Shown here: piece by piece, positions 44,016 through 55,490 of the stretch
Layout of the letters: every line of letters begins with the position of its first letter
How positions within the stretch are numbered: the stretch's first letter is position 1
Assembly (NCBI GenBank): GCA_029168955.1
Contig: JAPDOI010000442.1
Location: 504,917 to 568,916 of the forward strand
Direction of reading: 5' to 3'
Origin: Aplectana chamaeleonis
Taxonomy: Eukaryota; Nematoda; Chromadorea; Rhabditida; Cosmocercidae
DNA length: 64,000 nucleotides
The notes under the pieces: generated by a model
Seen by the model: only the letters and a program-made list of their open reading frames with translations
Told to the model about the DNA's origin: nothing
The model's database searches: none
Program-made: the position numbers and the translations under genes

Positions 44016-44330
44016 TCACCATTGGATCCTATCTCGTGCTGAGTTTTGTGTCGTCCTCGCTGCTGGTGTAGGTGGAGGGGAATAGTCGATTTCGGCATCC
44101 ATGAAGTCGTCGTCCTGCGGTGCTGCTTCGGTCCAACTGAAATCACAGTCTGATTAAATTACCGGATCGAAGAGAAAAATAACACACCTGGCATCCTCGT
44201 TCCCATGCAGCGACATGTCTAAGGAATCACTCTCGAAGTCAGGATTACTCGCGGGTACATCTTTACCAACAGTCATGTCGGGAATAGCAGCTGCGTTGTT
44301 TTCGGCGGCACATTCGCTATCCTGACGCAT
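44016..44330 (-). CDS. Two-exon acidic protein or last exons of a larger gene
   Basis: Exon 1 is 44,188-44,330 and exon 2 is 44,016-44,136, joined across a 51-bp intron (44,137-44,187) that starts GTGTGTTATTTTTC and ends GTGATTTCAG. The join keeps frame exactly and gives 87 residues: MRQDSECAAENNAAAIPDMT at the start, a run of Asp/Glu/Ser, then DDDFMDAEIDYSPPPTPAA and a stop after DRIQW. A TTTCAG acceptor lies 19 bp upstream of the ATG (44,350-44,360), and the frame stays open to it. So the ATG may be internal to a larger protein, or the acceptor may serve spliced-leader addition. No upstream exon was found up to 45,930. It has no family I recognise; the acidic, Pro-rich C-terminus looks disordered. 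Of all frames in this window, this is the most gene-like. Confidence 0.6.
44137..44187 (-). other. 51-bp intron, GT...TTTCAG
   Basis: GTGTGT donor and ATTTCAG acceptor, of typical nematode short-intron length. Removal preserves the reading frame across AG|T. Confidence 0.65.
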
Positions 44331-44360
44331 CTCGCGCCTAAAATTTATCCTGAAACACAG

Positions 44361-45937
44361 TTACTAACTATTGCGATTATTAGGAGCACAAAGGTTGTTC
44401 ACTCCAATTTCACTGATTTCGGGATGCATTGAGATGTAGCTTTTTGAACAGCTTCATTTTCTAACAAGGAAAGTATACAAAGCATATGTCGGATCTACGG
44501 AAGCGAAATATATGACTAGTATCTATTGGGCATGTATAGTAAAACTTTGCAGTACTCCGCCCCTAGCAGCTGGTTCTAAAAAATTATGAGCGTTTTTGAA
44601 GTTTTGCGGAATAAGATTACCCATCAGAATTTTTTGTGGTTTTGAAAAAAATTCAAGTTTCGCTCAAAAATTGTATGTAGCAGTAATCTAGGGTGCTGAA
44701 AACGAATCTGGAGTTTGTTTGTCAAAATTCTGAGGTTTACTGTAGGCTATGATAGGTAATATGCCATTTAGGGGCAAAACCTACCTAAATGGTTCGAAAA
44801 AACGGCGAATGGACATCAAATTCGTATTCACCCCCGAATAACCCCCGGGTGCAAAATTTGAATCAAATCTGAGACCTTGATCGAACAACCGTATACCTTC
44901 ATTAATCTACCGTAGTATGTAGGTAAGAAATTGGCAAACGGATCTCAGATGCGTGGTAAACACATCAAATTACCCCCAGAGAATGATTTTGAAACACATC
45001 TATTAAAGAAATCCGGAAATCTCGAAATTAGCCTTTTGCCCCCAAAATCTTTCCTTGCTGAGATGCTTTTAGCGAATTAAGCCGAAAACTTTTGAAAATC
45101 GACAAATCAACTTCAGTTTCGTGATCAGCGCTCTAAAATACCCTTCAAGTGAAATCTGGAACCTTTCTCTGAAGCGCTTTCAGAACCCTTTAGTGATAAA
45201 AGCAACCGCCCAACCAAAAATTCGTGCAAGTACAGAACCGTGCATGTGTCATTTTCAATGTAAGCTCCATGTGCCTGCGCTGGTAAACCTTAAAGGCAGT
45301 GTTCACGATAAATCGTTGATGTTCAGCTTTTTAATAATTATGATAGGTCAAGAGCTTACTGTGACAGCAGCGTAAGGAAAAACTGCTGAAAAATACGAGA
45401 AAGCGCTTTTTTTCGTCTAACAATAAGCAGGACCTCTTGGGAGACATCATATTTTTGTGAATGTAAGGATTGACCGATGTGAAGGAATGAAGTCTTTCTA
45501 TGTGATAACGTGATTCACCTTATCTACTGCTTCTTATTGAAGCCAATATCTTTGCTCGCCGGCTGTTTACGTGTTCAAGCTTCTTCAGAAAGGATTAGTT
45601 TGGGGGGCTGGGTGGCCCAATGGGTTGACTGACCCACGCAATTTTCTCCCACTTCCTGGTAGTTTTTCGTGATTCTCTCTGCTCTGTTTTCGTCAGTAGG
45701 TTGAAAGGCCCACGTTTCTGTGAAAAAAACTAGATTTTTTCATCGTGAACACTGCCCTTTAATGCACCATTTCATTGACCTATCTTCTCCTACTGTAAGT
45801 AAACCTTAATGTTCCGCTTTCTACTCACGTGGGAGTCGGCGATTATTGAAATGCTGGTATTCTCTAGACATACTGTCGGAACTGCTTACCACGCTGCGAA
45901 GATGAACCGTCTGAGTGTTTATGTTATTTGTAAATTG
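44361..45937. other. No recognised gene; possible upstream intron
   Basis: No minus-strand exon with both splice sites and a matching frame was found. Pieces around 45,060-45,190 resemble 61,085-61,165 and 34,360-34,500, so the region includes dispersed repeats. Confidence 0.4.
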
Positions 45938-46710
45938 AATTTCTGAAAGTTGGGCTCCGCAGAAAAGGTCAAGGATTTGGCATTGCTCCTAAATGTCGTG
46001 AAATTGTCGAATTGATTTGGCTGTGATGATACTATATGCAGATAACATAATCATTAAATGTAGTGAAATTGTTGCAAACGGATTTGGCAGGAGCTCTATC
46101 AATTATCACAGTCAAATCATGCGTCAGAAGGTCCTCTGGCGAGCGAATGAAGACAAAAAGAAAAAAATAATAATCCTCAGTCAACAATGCTGAACGAAAC
46201 GTGGCCTTTATGGGCTAGGAATTAAGCGTTTCCAAATGCTATTCTGCCTTTTTCAGTGTGGCCTTTTCAGGTACCAGACCTTCCCTCACCGATGAGATAA
46301 AATTCATGAAAACGAAATCTAACGCAATTTACTCGCTACTGACTATGTCTTCGCAATGTCCTCAACGCTTTCACGGTTCGCATTGTATAGAAAACGTTTT
46401 GCTGCTAGGTTTATTCCTGTTCTCATTCGATTCAATATGCGCTCCAAGGAAAAACCCCTTCTGACGCGTGATTTGACTGTGATAATTGATAGAGCTCCTA
46501 AGCCAAATCCGTTTGCAACAATTTCAACTACATTTAATGATTATGTTATCTGCATATAGTATCATCACAGCCAAATCAATTCTGACAATTTCAACTACAT
46601 TTGAAAAATCCAAGTTGAGAGCCAAATCCAATAAGACAATTTCACGACATTTAGGAGCAATGCCAAATCCTTGACCTTTTTCTGTTATGGAGCCCAACTT
46701 TCAGAAATTT
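45938..46710. mobile_element. Foldback element c2, complete
   Basis: From AATTTCTGAAAGTTGGGCTC to GAGCCCAACTTTCAGAAATT, with arms of about 200-260 bp around an asymmetric core (46,140-46,455). The arms show the motif pair at regular spacing: TGTCGTGAAATTGTC...GATTTGGCTG, then GTAGTGAAATTGTTGC...GATTTGGCAGG. The core contains GCGAGCGAATGAAGAC and ACGTGGCCTTTATGGGC. The right arm already shows scattered extra bases. Confidence 0.88.
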
Positions 46711-48112
46711 CGAACAACTTTTTTTTACAAGGGTTTCCACTTCTACAAATATCAGTCAAGCTCTCTAAAAGGCAAGTTGTTTTTCTTCAAGACACTAGTG
46801 GTAGAAATGAAGAAACAGCTGCTAGGATTGCAAGATAATAGTTGCAACGCGGCTTCCTACAGACAAGATACAAGGCATATACTTTTTGAATTTAAAAATC
46901 GAGAAAATGAAGAAATGAGTTTTAAAAATGACCCAATTGGTACAGGGTTGGGGCAACAATCCTAGACAGCAGCAGGGGAGAGGGGGCACCCACCATTATC
47001 CAAATTCAAGACAGAAGTGAAATGAACCACCCATTGGTAGAGGCTACCAGTCGGAGTATTTTCACTGAAGTTTCTATAAAAACAATGATTGATAGCAGTA
47101 TCAGACATCTTTTATCAGAATTTTTCCATCATTTCTATCAGTCTTGGGTGGCCTCACTCCTGCGTCTAGGATAGACCCAGGGTCAGTCTGCTCTAGCCAA
47201 ACTTCACCGGTTCTTGCTGACGTGGCTCGTCTGCTCCGGCCCATTATGTCTGATTTCATATGGAACAAGAACGATAGTTAAATACATCGTACGCGTAGAA
47301 AAACCGTATATTATTTTTTCCTGTTTTTGCGTAGCTTGGCCCCTCTAGTGAAACGAAAATGGCATTGAAGGGGCCCATGAAAACCTTTCATTCTTCTTTC
47401 AACTCCCTTCTTTCATTAAAGAAAAAGTCAATCGGAACACATTGTAAATACGAATTTGAATTTCTCGCGCCAAAAATCATTTTTTTAAGAGTTTTTTTGC
47501 ATGCTGGAGTTCGTGCCGTAACTATTTTTCCTAAGTTATGTCTTACGGTCGCAACTACAACATTCTGTAGGAAAAAGTGCTAGATGACTGGTGAGAATTG
47601 AGTGGCGGATATTAACCTTTGACGCCTTCCAACCTCATCGTCCAACATTTTTTGACGCGCCAAAGTTTACTTCAGTGTGGAGTCTACCGGAGGCTCCAAT
47701 CATAAAATTGGAGCCTGAAAATGGAAATTGATTTCCAGCACGAACGATAGTTAAGTGCGCTAGAAGAGGACTACCGTAACTCTTAGGAATGATGTTCATT
47801 CGGCTCTCTTAAACAAATTTGATGATACCCAATTGATCAATGATAAAGATAAAGAGAAGTGAAAGAGCGGTGTGTCTTCATTCACACACACACAAATCCT
47901 TCTCCCAGAGGTCAGCAGTTGAGAAGATCTGCCTGGACTACAAGCTAAGGAAAAAACAACACCAGCGGTAGTGAAGATGTAGCGAATTCGGAGTCAGAAC
48001 TTAGAAAATTTTAGAGCCAACTCGAGTGAGATTACAATAGCCTTGTTCTGGCGCAATTACCTCATCGCTCTTGTTTATTCGGAGGCATGACTTGCATTAC
48101 GGTGTCCTGGAC
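46711..48112 (+). repeat. Leader block of segment B
   Basis: A copy of 329-1,639 with many one- to few-base extra insertions. Between AGAAATGAAG and ACGGTGTCCT it is 1,296 bp against 1,210 in segment A. A degraded promoter remains: GATAAAG at 47,848 and TCATTC at 47,878. Confidence 0.75.
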
Positions 48113-50275
48113 ATTAAACAGGAGGTCCTGGGCACAGGTCCCATGATGTCCTGCACACTTCCTACTGAGGTCCTGGGCACAGGTCCCATGATGTCCTGCA
48201 CACTCCTACTAAGGGTCTTGCACACGTTCCATGATGTCCTGCACACTCCCTTCTGGGGTCCTGCACACGTCCTGCATGATGTCCTGCCCACGTCTACTAC
48301 GGTCCTGCACACGTGTACAATGATGTCCTGCACACTTCCCTACTGGAGGTCCTGCACAGGGTCCCATGGTGTCCTGCACACTCCTACTGTAAATGGTCTT
48401 GCACACGATCCATGATGTCCTGCACACCCCTTTACTGGAGGTCCTGCGTGACATGTCCCATGATGTCCTGCACACCTCCCTTCTGGGGTCCTTGCACATC
48501 CGCCCCATATGATGTCCTGCCCACTCCTACTAAGGTCTTGCACACGTTCCATGATGTCCTGCACACCCCTACTGAGGTCCTGGGCATACAGGTCCCATGG
48601 TGTCCTGCACACTCCTTACTAAGCGTCTTGCGCACGATCCATATGATGTCCTGCACACCCCTACTGAGGTCCTGCACAGGTCCCATGATGTCCTGGGCAA
48701 CACCCCTTCTGGGGTCCTGCACACGTCCCATGATGTCCTGCTCCACTTATACTACGGTCCTGCACACGTACAATGATGTCCTGCACACCTCCTTACTGAG
48801 TGTCCTGCACACAGGTCCCCATGGTGTCCTGCACACTTTCTACTAAGGTCTTGCACACGATCCATGAGATGTCCTGGGCACACTCCTACTGGAGGTCCTG
48901 CACAGGTCCCATGATGTCCTGCACACTCCTTACCTGGAGTGTCCCTGCACAGGTCCCATGATGTCCTGCACACTCCTTACTAAGGTCTTGCACACGTTCC
49001 ATGTTGTCCTTGCACACTCCTACTACTGGAGGTCCTGCACAGGTCCCATGATGTCCTGGGCACACTCCCTAAGCTTCAAGGTCTTGCACACGTTCCATGA
49101 TGTCCTGCACACTCCTACTGCGAGTGTCCTTGCGCACATCTCTTACGACGTCCTGCACACCTCTCTACTGGGGTCCTGCACACGTCCCCATGCGATGGTC
49201 ACTGTCCACTCCCTACTACGGTCCTGCACACGTTCGCATGAGATGTCCCTGCACACTCCTGACTGAGGTCCTGCACAGGTCCCATGATGTCCCTGCACAC
49301 TCCTACTAAGGTTCTTGCACACGTTCCATGATGTCACTGCACCACTCCTACTGAGGTCCTGGCACACATTCTACGACGTCCTGCACACTCCCTACTGGGG
49401 TCCTGCACACGTCCCATGATGTCCTGTCCATCTCTCTAATACGGTCCTGCATTAATGTTCCATGATGTCCTGCAACACTCCTACTGGGAGGTCCCGGGCA
49501 CAGGTCCCCATGATGTCCTGCACACTTCCTTACTGAGGTCCTGCACAGGTGTCCCATGATGTCCTGCACACACTCCCTACTAAGGGTCTTGCAACACGTT
49601 CCATGATGTCCTGCACACTCCTACTGGGAGGTCCTGCACAGGTCCCATGATGTCCTGCACACTCCTACTAAGGTCCTGCACACACGTTCCATGATGTCCT
49701 GCACACTCCTACTGGAGGTCCTGCACACGTTCCATGATGTCCTGCCCACTCCTACTGCGAGTGTCCTGCAGCACACGTTCGATGATGTCCTGCATACTCC
49801 TACTGGAGGCCCTGCTCACATTACTACGATCGTCCTGCACACCCCTACTGGGGTCCTGCACACGTCCCATGATGTCCTGTCCACTCCTACTACGGTCACT
49901 GCACACGTTCCATGATGTCCTGCACGCACGAATCCCATGATGTCCTGTCCACTCCTAATACCGGTCCTGCACAGGTCCCATGATGTCCTGCACACTCTAC
50001 TACAAGGTCTTGCACACGTTCCATGATGTCCTGCACACTCCTTACTGAGGTCTTGCACACGGTTCCACTGAGTGTCCTGCCCACTCCTACTGAGGTCCTG
50101 CACACATTCTACGACGTGTCCTGCAACACCCCTTACTGCAGGGTCCTGCACATCGTTCCATGATGTCCTGCACACTCCATTACTAAGGTCCTGCACACGT
50201 TCGATGATGTCCTGCATACTCCTACTGAGGCCCTGCCCACACGTTCTACGACGTCCCCGGTGCACACCCCTTACC
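48113..50275. repeat. Array 1B, family 1, indel-rich
   Basis: About 50 family-1 units carry frequent extra bases (GGGCAC for GCAC, GGAGGTCC for GAGGTCC, CACTTCC for CACTCC), unlike the clean array 1A. The errors break the frames into short pieces. The excess of short insertions suggests consensus error at least as much as evolution. Confidence 0.9.
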
Positions 50276-50493
50276 GAGGTCCTTCACATAGTCAACCGAC
50301 ACTTCAGCACATCCTGCGGACGCCAGCTTCTTATCGATGGTGCGCTTTTGGAACGAATACGCGCCGCGGTCAAGTACACATCAACCCGCACAGCGTCCCC
50401 TTCCGAGCCGGACGTTCAAAGTACACCACCCCTGGAGAGCAAGGTGTTTATATGGGAGTCTAAGAAAACAATGACTGATTTCTGAAAGAAGCT
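50276..50493 (+). repeat. Conserved tail of segment B
   Basis: A copy of 6,669-6,850 (CACATAGTCAACCGACACTT to ACAATGACTGAT). It runs straight into foldback element c3, where segment A continues into other sequence. Confidence 0.7.
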
Positions 50494-51320
50494 ACTTTCT
50501 GAAAGTTGGGCTCCGGCAGAAAAGGTCAAGAGATTTGGCATTGCTCCTAAATGTTGTGAAATTGTTTTATTGGATTTGGCTCTCAACTTGATTTTTCAAA
50601 TGTGGCTGAAATTGTCGAATTGATTTGGCTGTGATGTGATACTATATGCAGATAACATAATCATTAAATCTAGTGAAATTGTTGCAAAACGGATTTGGCA
50701 GGAGCTCTATGAATTATCACAGTCCAAATCACGCGTCAGAAGGGGTTTTCCTTGGAGCGCATATTGAATCGAATAAGAACAGGAATAAACCTAACCCCAG
50801 CTTAAAACGTTTCTATACAATGCGAACCGTGAAAGCGTTGAGGACACGAAGACATAGAGTCAGTAGCGAGTAACGTTAGATTTCGTTTTCATGATTTTTA
50901 TCTCATCGGTGAGGGAAGGTCTGGTACACCTTATTGTTAGTAGGAGCTACACTGAAAGAGCAGAATAGCATTCGGAAACCTTAATTCTAGCCCATAAGGC
51001 CACGTTTCGTTCAGCATTGTTGACTGAGGATTATTATTTTTTCTTTTTTGTCTTCATTCGCTCGCCAGAGAGACCTTCTGACGCGTGATTTGACTGTGAT
51101 AATTGATAGAGCTCCTGCCAAATCCGTTTGCAACAATTTCACTAGATTTAATGATTATGTTATCTGCATATGAAGTATCATCACAGCCAAATCAATTCGA
51201 CAATTTCACTACATTTGAAAAAAATCAAGTTGAGAGCCAAATCCAATAAAACAATTTCACAACATTTAGGAGCAATGCCAAATCCTTGACCTTTTCTGCG
51301 GAGCCCAACTTTCAGAAATT
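50494..51320. mobile_element. Foldback element c3, core inverted relative to c2
   Basis: Same arms as c2. The core (about 50,740-51,070) reads as the reverse complement of the c2 core with small indels, so the whole element lies in the opposite orientation. CTTTCTGAAAG also occurs a few bases upstream of the left end. Confidence 0.85.
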
Positions 51321-52459
51321 TCACAACTTTTACAAGGAGTTTCCTTTCTACAATATCGTCGAGTTTCTCCAGAAGTCAAGTTGTTTTTTTTCGAAAACAT
51401 AGTGGTAGAAATGAAGAAACAACCGCTCCGCTGCTAAGACTGCAAGAGATAATTGTTGCAACGCGGCTTCCTACAAATAGATTGCAAGGCATATACTTTT
51501 TGAATTTAAAAAGTCGAAAAATGAAGAAATGAGTTTTCAAAATGACCCAATTGTACAGGTTCTAGGCACTCTCTTCTAGACGGGGGGCACGCACCACTCA
51601 AGACAGAAATGAAATAAACGGCCCATTGGTGGGGCTACCAGTCGAAGTATTTCCCGTAGAGCTCTAATAAACAACAATGATTGATAGGCGCAGTATCAGA
51701 CATCTTTTATCAGAGTTTTCCATCATTTCTATGAGTGTTTTGCGTGGCTTGGCCCCTCTAGTGAAAGAAAATGTTGAAGGTGCCGCTATGAAAAACCTTC
51801 ATTGTTTGTAAAGAAAAGTCAATCGGAAACACATTGTAAATACGAATTTGAATTTCGCGCCAAAAATCATTTTCGGAGTTTTTCTTGCATGTGGAGTTCA
51901 TTACCGTAACCAATTTTTCCTGTTATCTTACTGTCGCACCAACATTCTAGGAAAAAGGGCTAGATGACTGGTGAGAATCTGGTGTGTGGATATTAACCTC
52001 ATCGTCCAACGTTTTTGACTCGGCCAAAGTTTACCAGTGTGGATCTACCGGGCTCAATCATGAAATTGAGCCTGAAAATGGAAGATTGATTTCCAGCGCG
52101 AACGATAGTTAAGTGCGCCAGAAGAGGACTACCGTAATCTCAGGAATGATGTTATTCGGCTCTCGTAAACAAATTTGATGATACCCAATTGATCAATGAT
52201 AAAAGTATAAAAGAAGTGAAGAGCGGTGTGTCTTCATTCACCTAAACACCGTCCTTCTCTGGGGTCAGCAGTTGAGGATCTGCCTGGACTAAAAAGCAGG
52301 GAAACATCACCACCTGTAGGGAAGATGAAGCGAAATCGGAGTCAGAACTTAGAAAATTTTAGAGCCAACTCGAGTGAGATTACGGTAGCCCTGTTCTGGC
52401 GGACTTAGCTATCGTTCTTTGTAGATTCGGAGGCCTGGCTTGCATACGGTGTCCTTGAA
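51321..52459 (+). repeat. Leader block of segment C
   Basis: The third copy of the leader block, shorter than A by about 170 bp between the same landmarks, with internal deletions. It carries the best-preserved promoter of the three. Confidence 0.72.
52206..52239 (+). promoter_or_regulatory. TATA box plus initiator in segment C
   Basis: TATAAAAG starts at 52,206 and TCATTC gives a start A at 52,236, spacing 30 as at 19,850 and 29,250. GCGGTGTG lies before the initiator and ACACCGTCCTTCTCT after it. The family-1 array begins about 230 bp downstream, so array transcripts are plausible. Confidence 0.6.
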
Positions 52460-54425
52460 CATTGGACTTCAAGGTCCTGCACACCCCTACTGAGATCCAG
52501 CACACATTCCGCATGAAGTCCTGCTCATCCTTACAGGGGTCTTGCACACGTTTCATGATGTCCTGCACACTCCTACTGATAGTCCTGCACACATTCCACG
52601 AAGTTTCTGATCACATCCTTACAGGGGTCTTGGTAACACGTTTCCATGATGTCCTGCACACTCTTACTAAGGTCCTGCACACATTCCATGATGTCCTGCA
52701 CACCCCTAATTGGGAGGGTGCACACGCTTCTCATGATGTCCCCTGCACACTCCTTACTGATGTTCTGCACACATTCCACGAAGTGTTCTGATCATCCTTA
52801 CAGGGTCTCTTCGCACACGTTCCATGATGTCCTGCAACACGCTCTACTGGCTTAGTCCTGCACACATTCCAATGATGTCCTGCACACCCCTATTGGGGTC
52901 CTGCACACGTTCCATGATGTCCTGTGTAATCTGTACTAATTTTACTGGGCCCTACACACATTCCACTGACGTCCTGCTCCAACCCTGCCCATTGGGGTCC
53001 TGCACACGTTTCCATGATGTCCTGCACACTCCTACCTGGTGATGTCCTGCACACATTCCATGAAGTCCTGCTTCATCCATACTAGGGTCTTGCACATGTT
53101 CTTCCATGATGTCCTGCACACTCCTAGCCAAGGTCCTGCACACATTCTGTACGACGTCCTGGCACACTTCTACTGGGGTCCTGCACAGGTCCCATGATGT
53201 CCTGCACACTCCTACTGGATGTTCTGCACACATCTCTACACGATGTCCTGCACCACCCCTACTGGGGTCCCACACAGGTTCCATGATGTCCTGCACACTT
53301 CTTACTGGGGTCCTGCACAGGTCCCCATGATGTCCTGCACACTCCTACTAAGGTCCTGCACCCACTCCTACCTGAGGTCCTGCACACATTCTACGACGTC
53401 CTGCACACACACCCCTACTGGGGGTCCTGCACACGTTCCAGCTGATGTCCCTGTCCACTCTAATACGGGTCCTGGCACACGTTCCATGATGTCCTGCACA
53501 CCCTACTGAGGTCCTGCACAGGTCCCATGATGTCCTGCACACTCCCCTACCGAGGTCCTGCATTGCGGTCCCATGATGTCCTGGGTACACACTCCTACTG
53601 GAGGTCTTGCACACGTTCCATGGTGTCCCGCACACTCCCTACTGAGGAGTCCTGCATACAGGTCCCACATGATGTCCTTGCACACACTCCTACTAAGGTC
53701 CTGCACACGTCTCCATGATGTCCTGCACACTCCCTACTGGGAGGTCCTGCACACGTTCCATGATGTCCTGCCCACTCTGCTACCGGGAGGTCCTGCACAC
53801 GTTCGATGATGTCCTGCATACTCCTACGGGAGGCCCTGCTCACATTCTACGACGTCCTGCACACTCCCTACAGAGGTCCTGCACACGTCCCATGCAGTAC
53901 TCTGTCCCTCCCTACTACGGTCCTGCACACGTTCCATGATGTCACACATCATGATGTCACCTCCCATCCTAATACGGTCCTGCACACACGTTCCCATGAT
54001 GTCCTGCACACGTCCCTACTGAAGTCCTGCACACGTTCCATGATATCCTGCACTCTGCTGAGGTCTTGCACGTTCCATGATGTCCTGCACACTCTAATAC
54101 TGAGGTCCTGCACAGGTCCCATGATGTCCTGCACACTCCTACCATGGAGTCCTGCACACGTTCCATGATGTCCTGCACACTTCCATGACCTGAGGTCTTG
54201 CACACGTTCACGATGATGTCCTGCCCACTCCTACTGGGAGGTCCTGCCCACATTCTACGACGTCCTGCACGCCCCCTACTGGGGTCCTGCACACGCTCTC
54301 CATGATGTCCTGCACACTCCTACCAAGGTCCTGCACACACGTTCGATGATGTCCTGCATACCCTACTGAGGCCCCGCGCCCATTATTCTTACGATGTCCC
54401 GTGGCATCACTTCTACTACGAGGTC
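52460..54425. repeat. Array 1C, family 1, indel-rich and diverged
   Basis: About 45 family-1 units. The left part has variants not seen in array 1A (CATTCCACGAAG, CATCCTTACAGGGG). The whole array shows many small insertions. No gene. Confidence 0.88.
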
Positions 54426-54645
54426 CTGCACATCAGTCAACTCCATGAATCACTTCCAGCACATCCTGCGACGCCTACTTCTTGCTTAGCTTCGCATGGT
54501 GTCGCTTTTGAACGAACACGCGCCGCGGTCAAGTACATCAACCCCGCACAAAGTCCCTTCATCTCGAGCCGGACGTTCAAAAGCACACCACCTCTGCAGA
54601 GCAAGGTGTTTATATAGGAGTCCTAAAAACATTGACTGCATGAAT
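54426..54645 (+). repeat. Conserved tail of segment C
   Basis: A degraded copy of 6,669-6,850; CGCGCCGCGGTCAAGTACAT and GCAAGGTGTTTATAT are kept. Confidence 0.65.
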
Positions 54646-54912
54646 GACCGCACACCACGAAAAAACCTGCACAGGTCCCATTAGCTGCACATCCTAAAGA
54701 GTTTTCTTGATGTTCGTTTTTCAGACATTCTACGATATTTCCTGCACACCGCTACTGAAAGTATTCCAGAAACACTGAAAAAGTTCCAGTATAATGCTCA
54801 ACTGGGTTTTAATGCCGATATGTGCTTGCAGATCCTTGCACCGTTAACGGGGATTCCCAGCTTGCTGTTGTGCCTACACGGTTCTGCAATAGCTGACCGG
54901 ATGCAGAACGGG

Positions 54913-54983
54913 GTGTAGGTGGTGTAATGGAACACTCTCGCCCTATAAAGCGTGCAATGCAGGTTCGACTCCTGCCTGACATC
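54913..54983 (+). tRNA. tRNA-like sequence (degenerate or tRNA-derived)
   Basis: It contains an A-box TGGTGTAATGG (consensus TRGYNNARNGG) and a B-box GGTTCGACTCC (consensus GGTTCGANTCC). The D stem GTGT/ACAC and T stem GCAGG/CCTGC pair perfectly. The acceptor GTGTAGG/CTGACAT pairs at 6 of 7 positions counting wobbles. The anticodon arm CTCGC...GCGTG has one mismatch and an 8-base loop, CCTATAAA, one base too long, so the anticodon cannot be read with confidence. The region is rich in stray insertions. It could be a damaged tRNA, a tRNA-derived SINE head or a poorly polished real tRNA. Confidence 0.45.
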
Positions 54984-55014
54984 TGAGCATGAGTTTGCAT
55001 TCCAACTCAGCTAC

Positions 55015-55490
55015 CTTGTGATATTCTTGAAGAGGCCGGTTGAGCTTCGCAGGTCCCAAACGCCCGTATAGAACCCCTTGCTGGAGGTTCTGACAATTAT
55101 TTTCGTCATTCCCGTAGGCCGATCCCATGATCACTCTCTAGTCACAAATTTTTCGAGCGATTTGGTCCGCCTTCCAAAAAAGGCTCGACGGACACGGGGA
55201 GGTGGAGCGGAGGCTGGAGGCGTGTAGGCGGAGGCGGTAGAGCAGAGGCAGTGGGTAGAACACCCTTACTTGGGGTCCTGCATGTGACAGGTCATAACTT
55301 TAGAAAAAGCACCAGTTACTGAGAGGTGCACACATATGTAATTTCCTTGCAGCGCGTCTAGTGTACAGCCATATCTTCTGTTGGCACAGGCGAATGTAAG
55401 GTCCTGGTGATCGTTCATTGCTGGAGCATCCGCGCGGAAGAGATCGCACAGAAGCATTCTTTGAGCGCTGTCTCACCACAATTATGATGA
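55015..55490 (+). repeat. Diverged copy of the segment A post-array block
   Basis: TTCGAGCGATTTGGTCCG, the GGAGGC-rich run (about 55,200-55,255) and AGGTCATAACTTTAGAAA follow the order of 6,875-7,310. A further degraded fragment lies at about 57,640-57,930. Confidence 0.65.
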
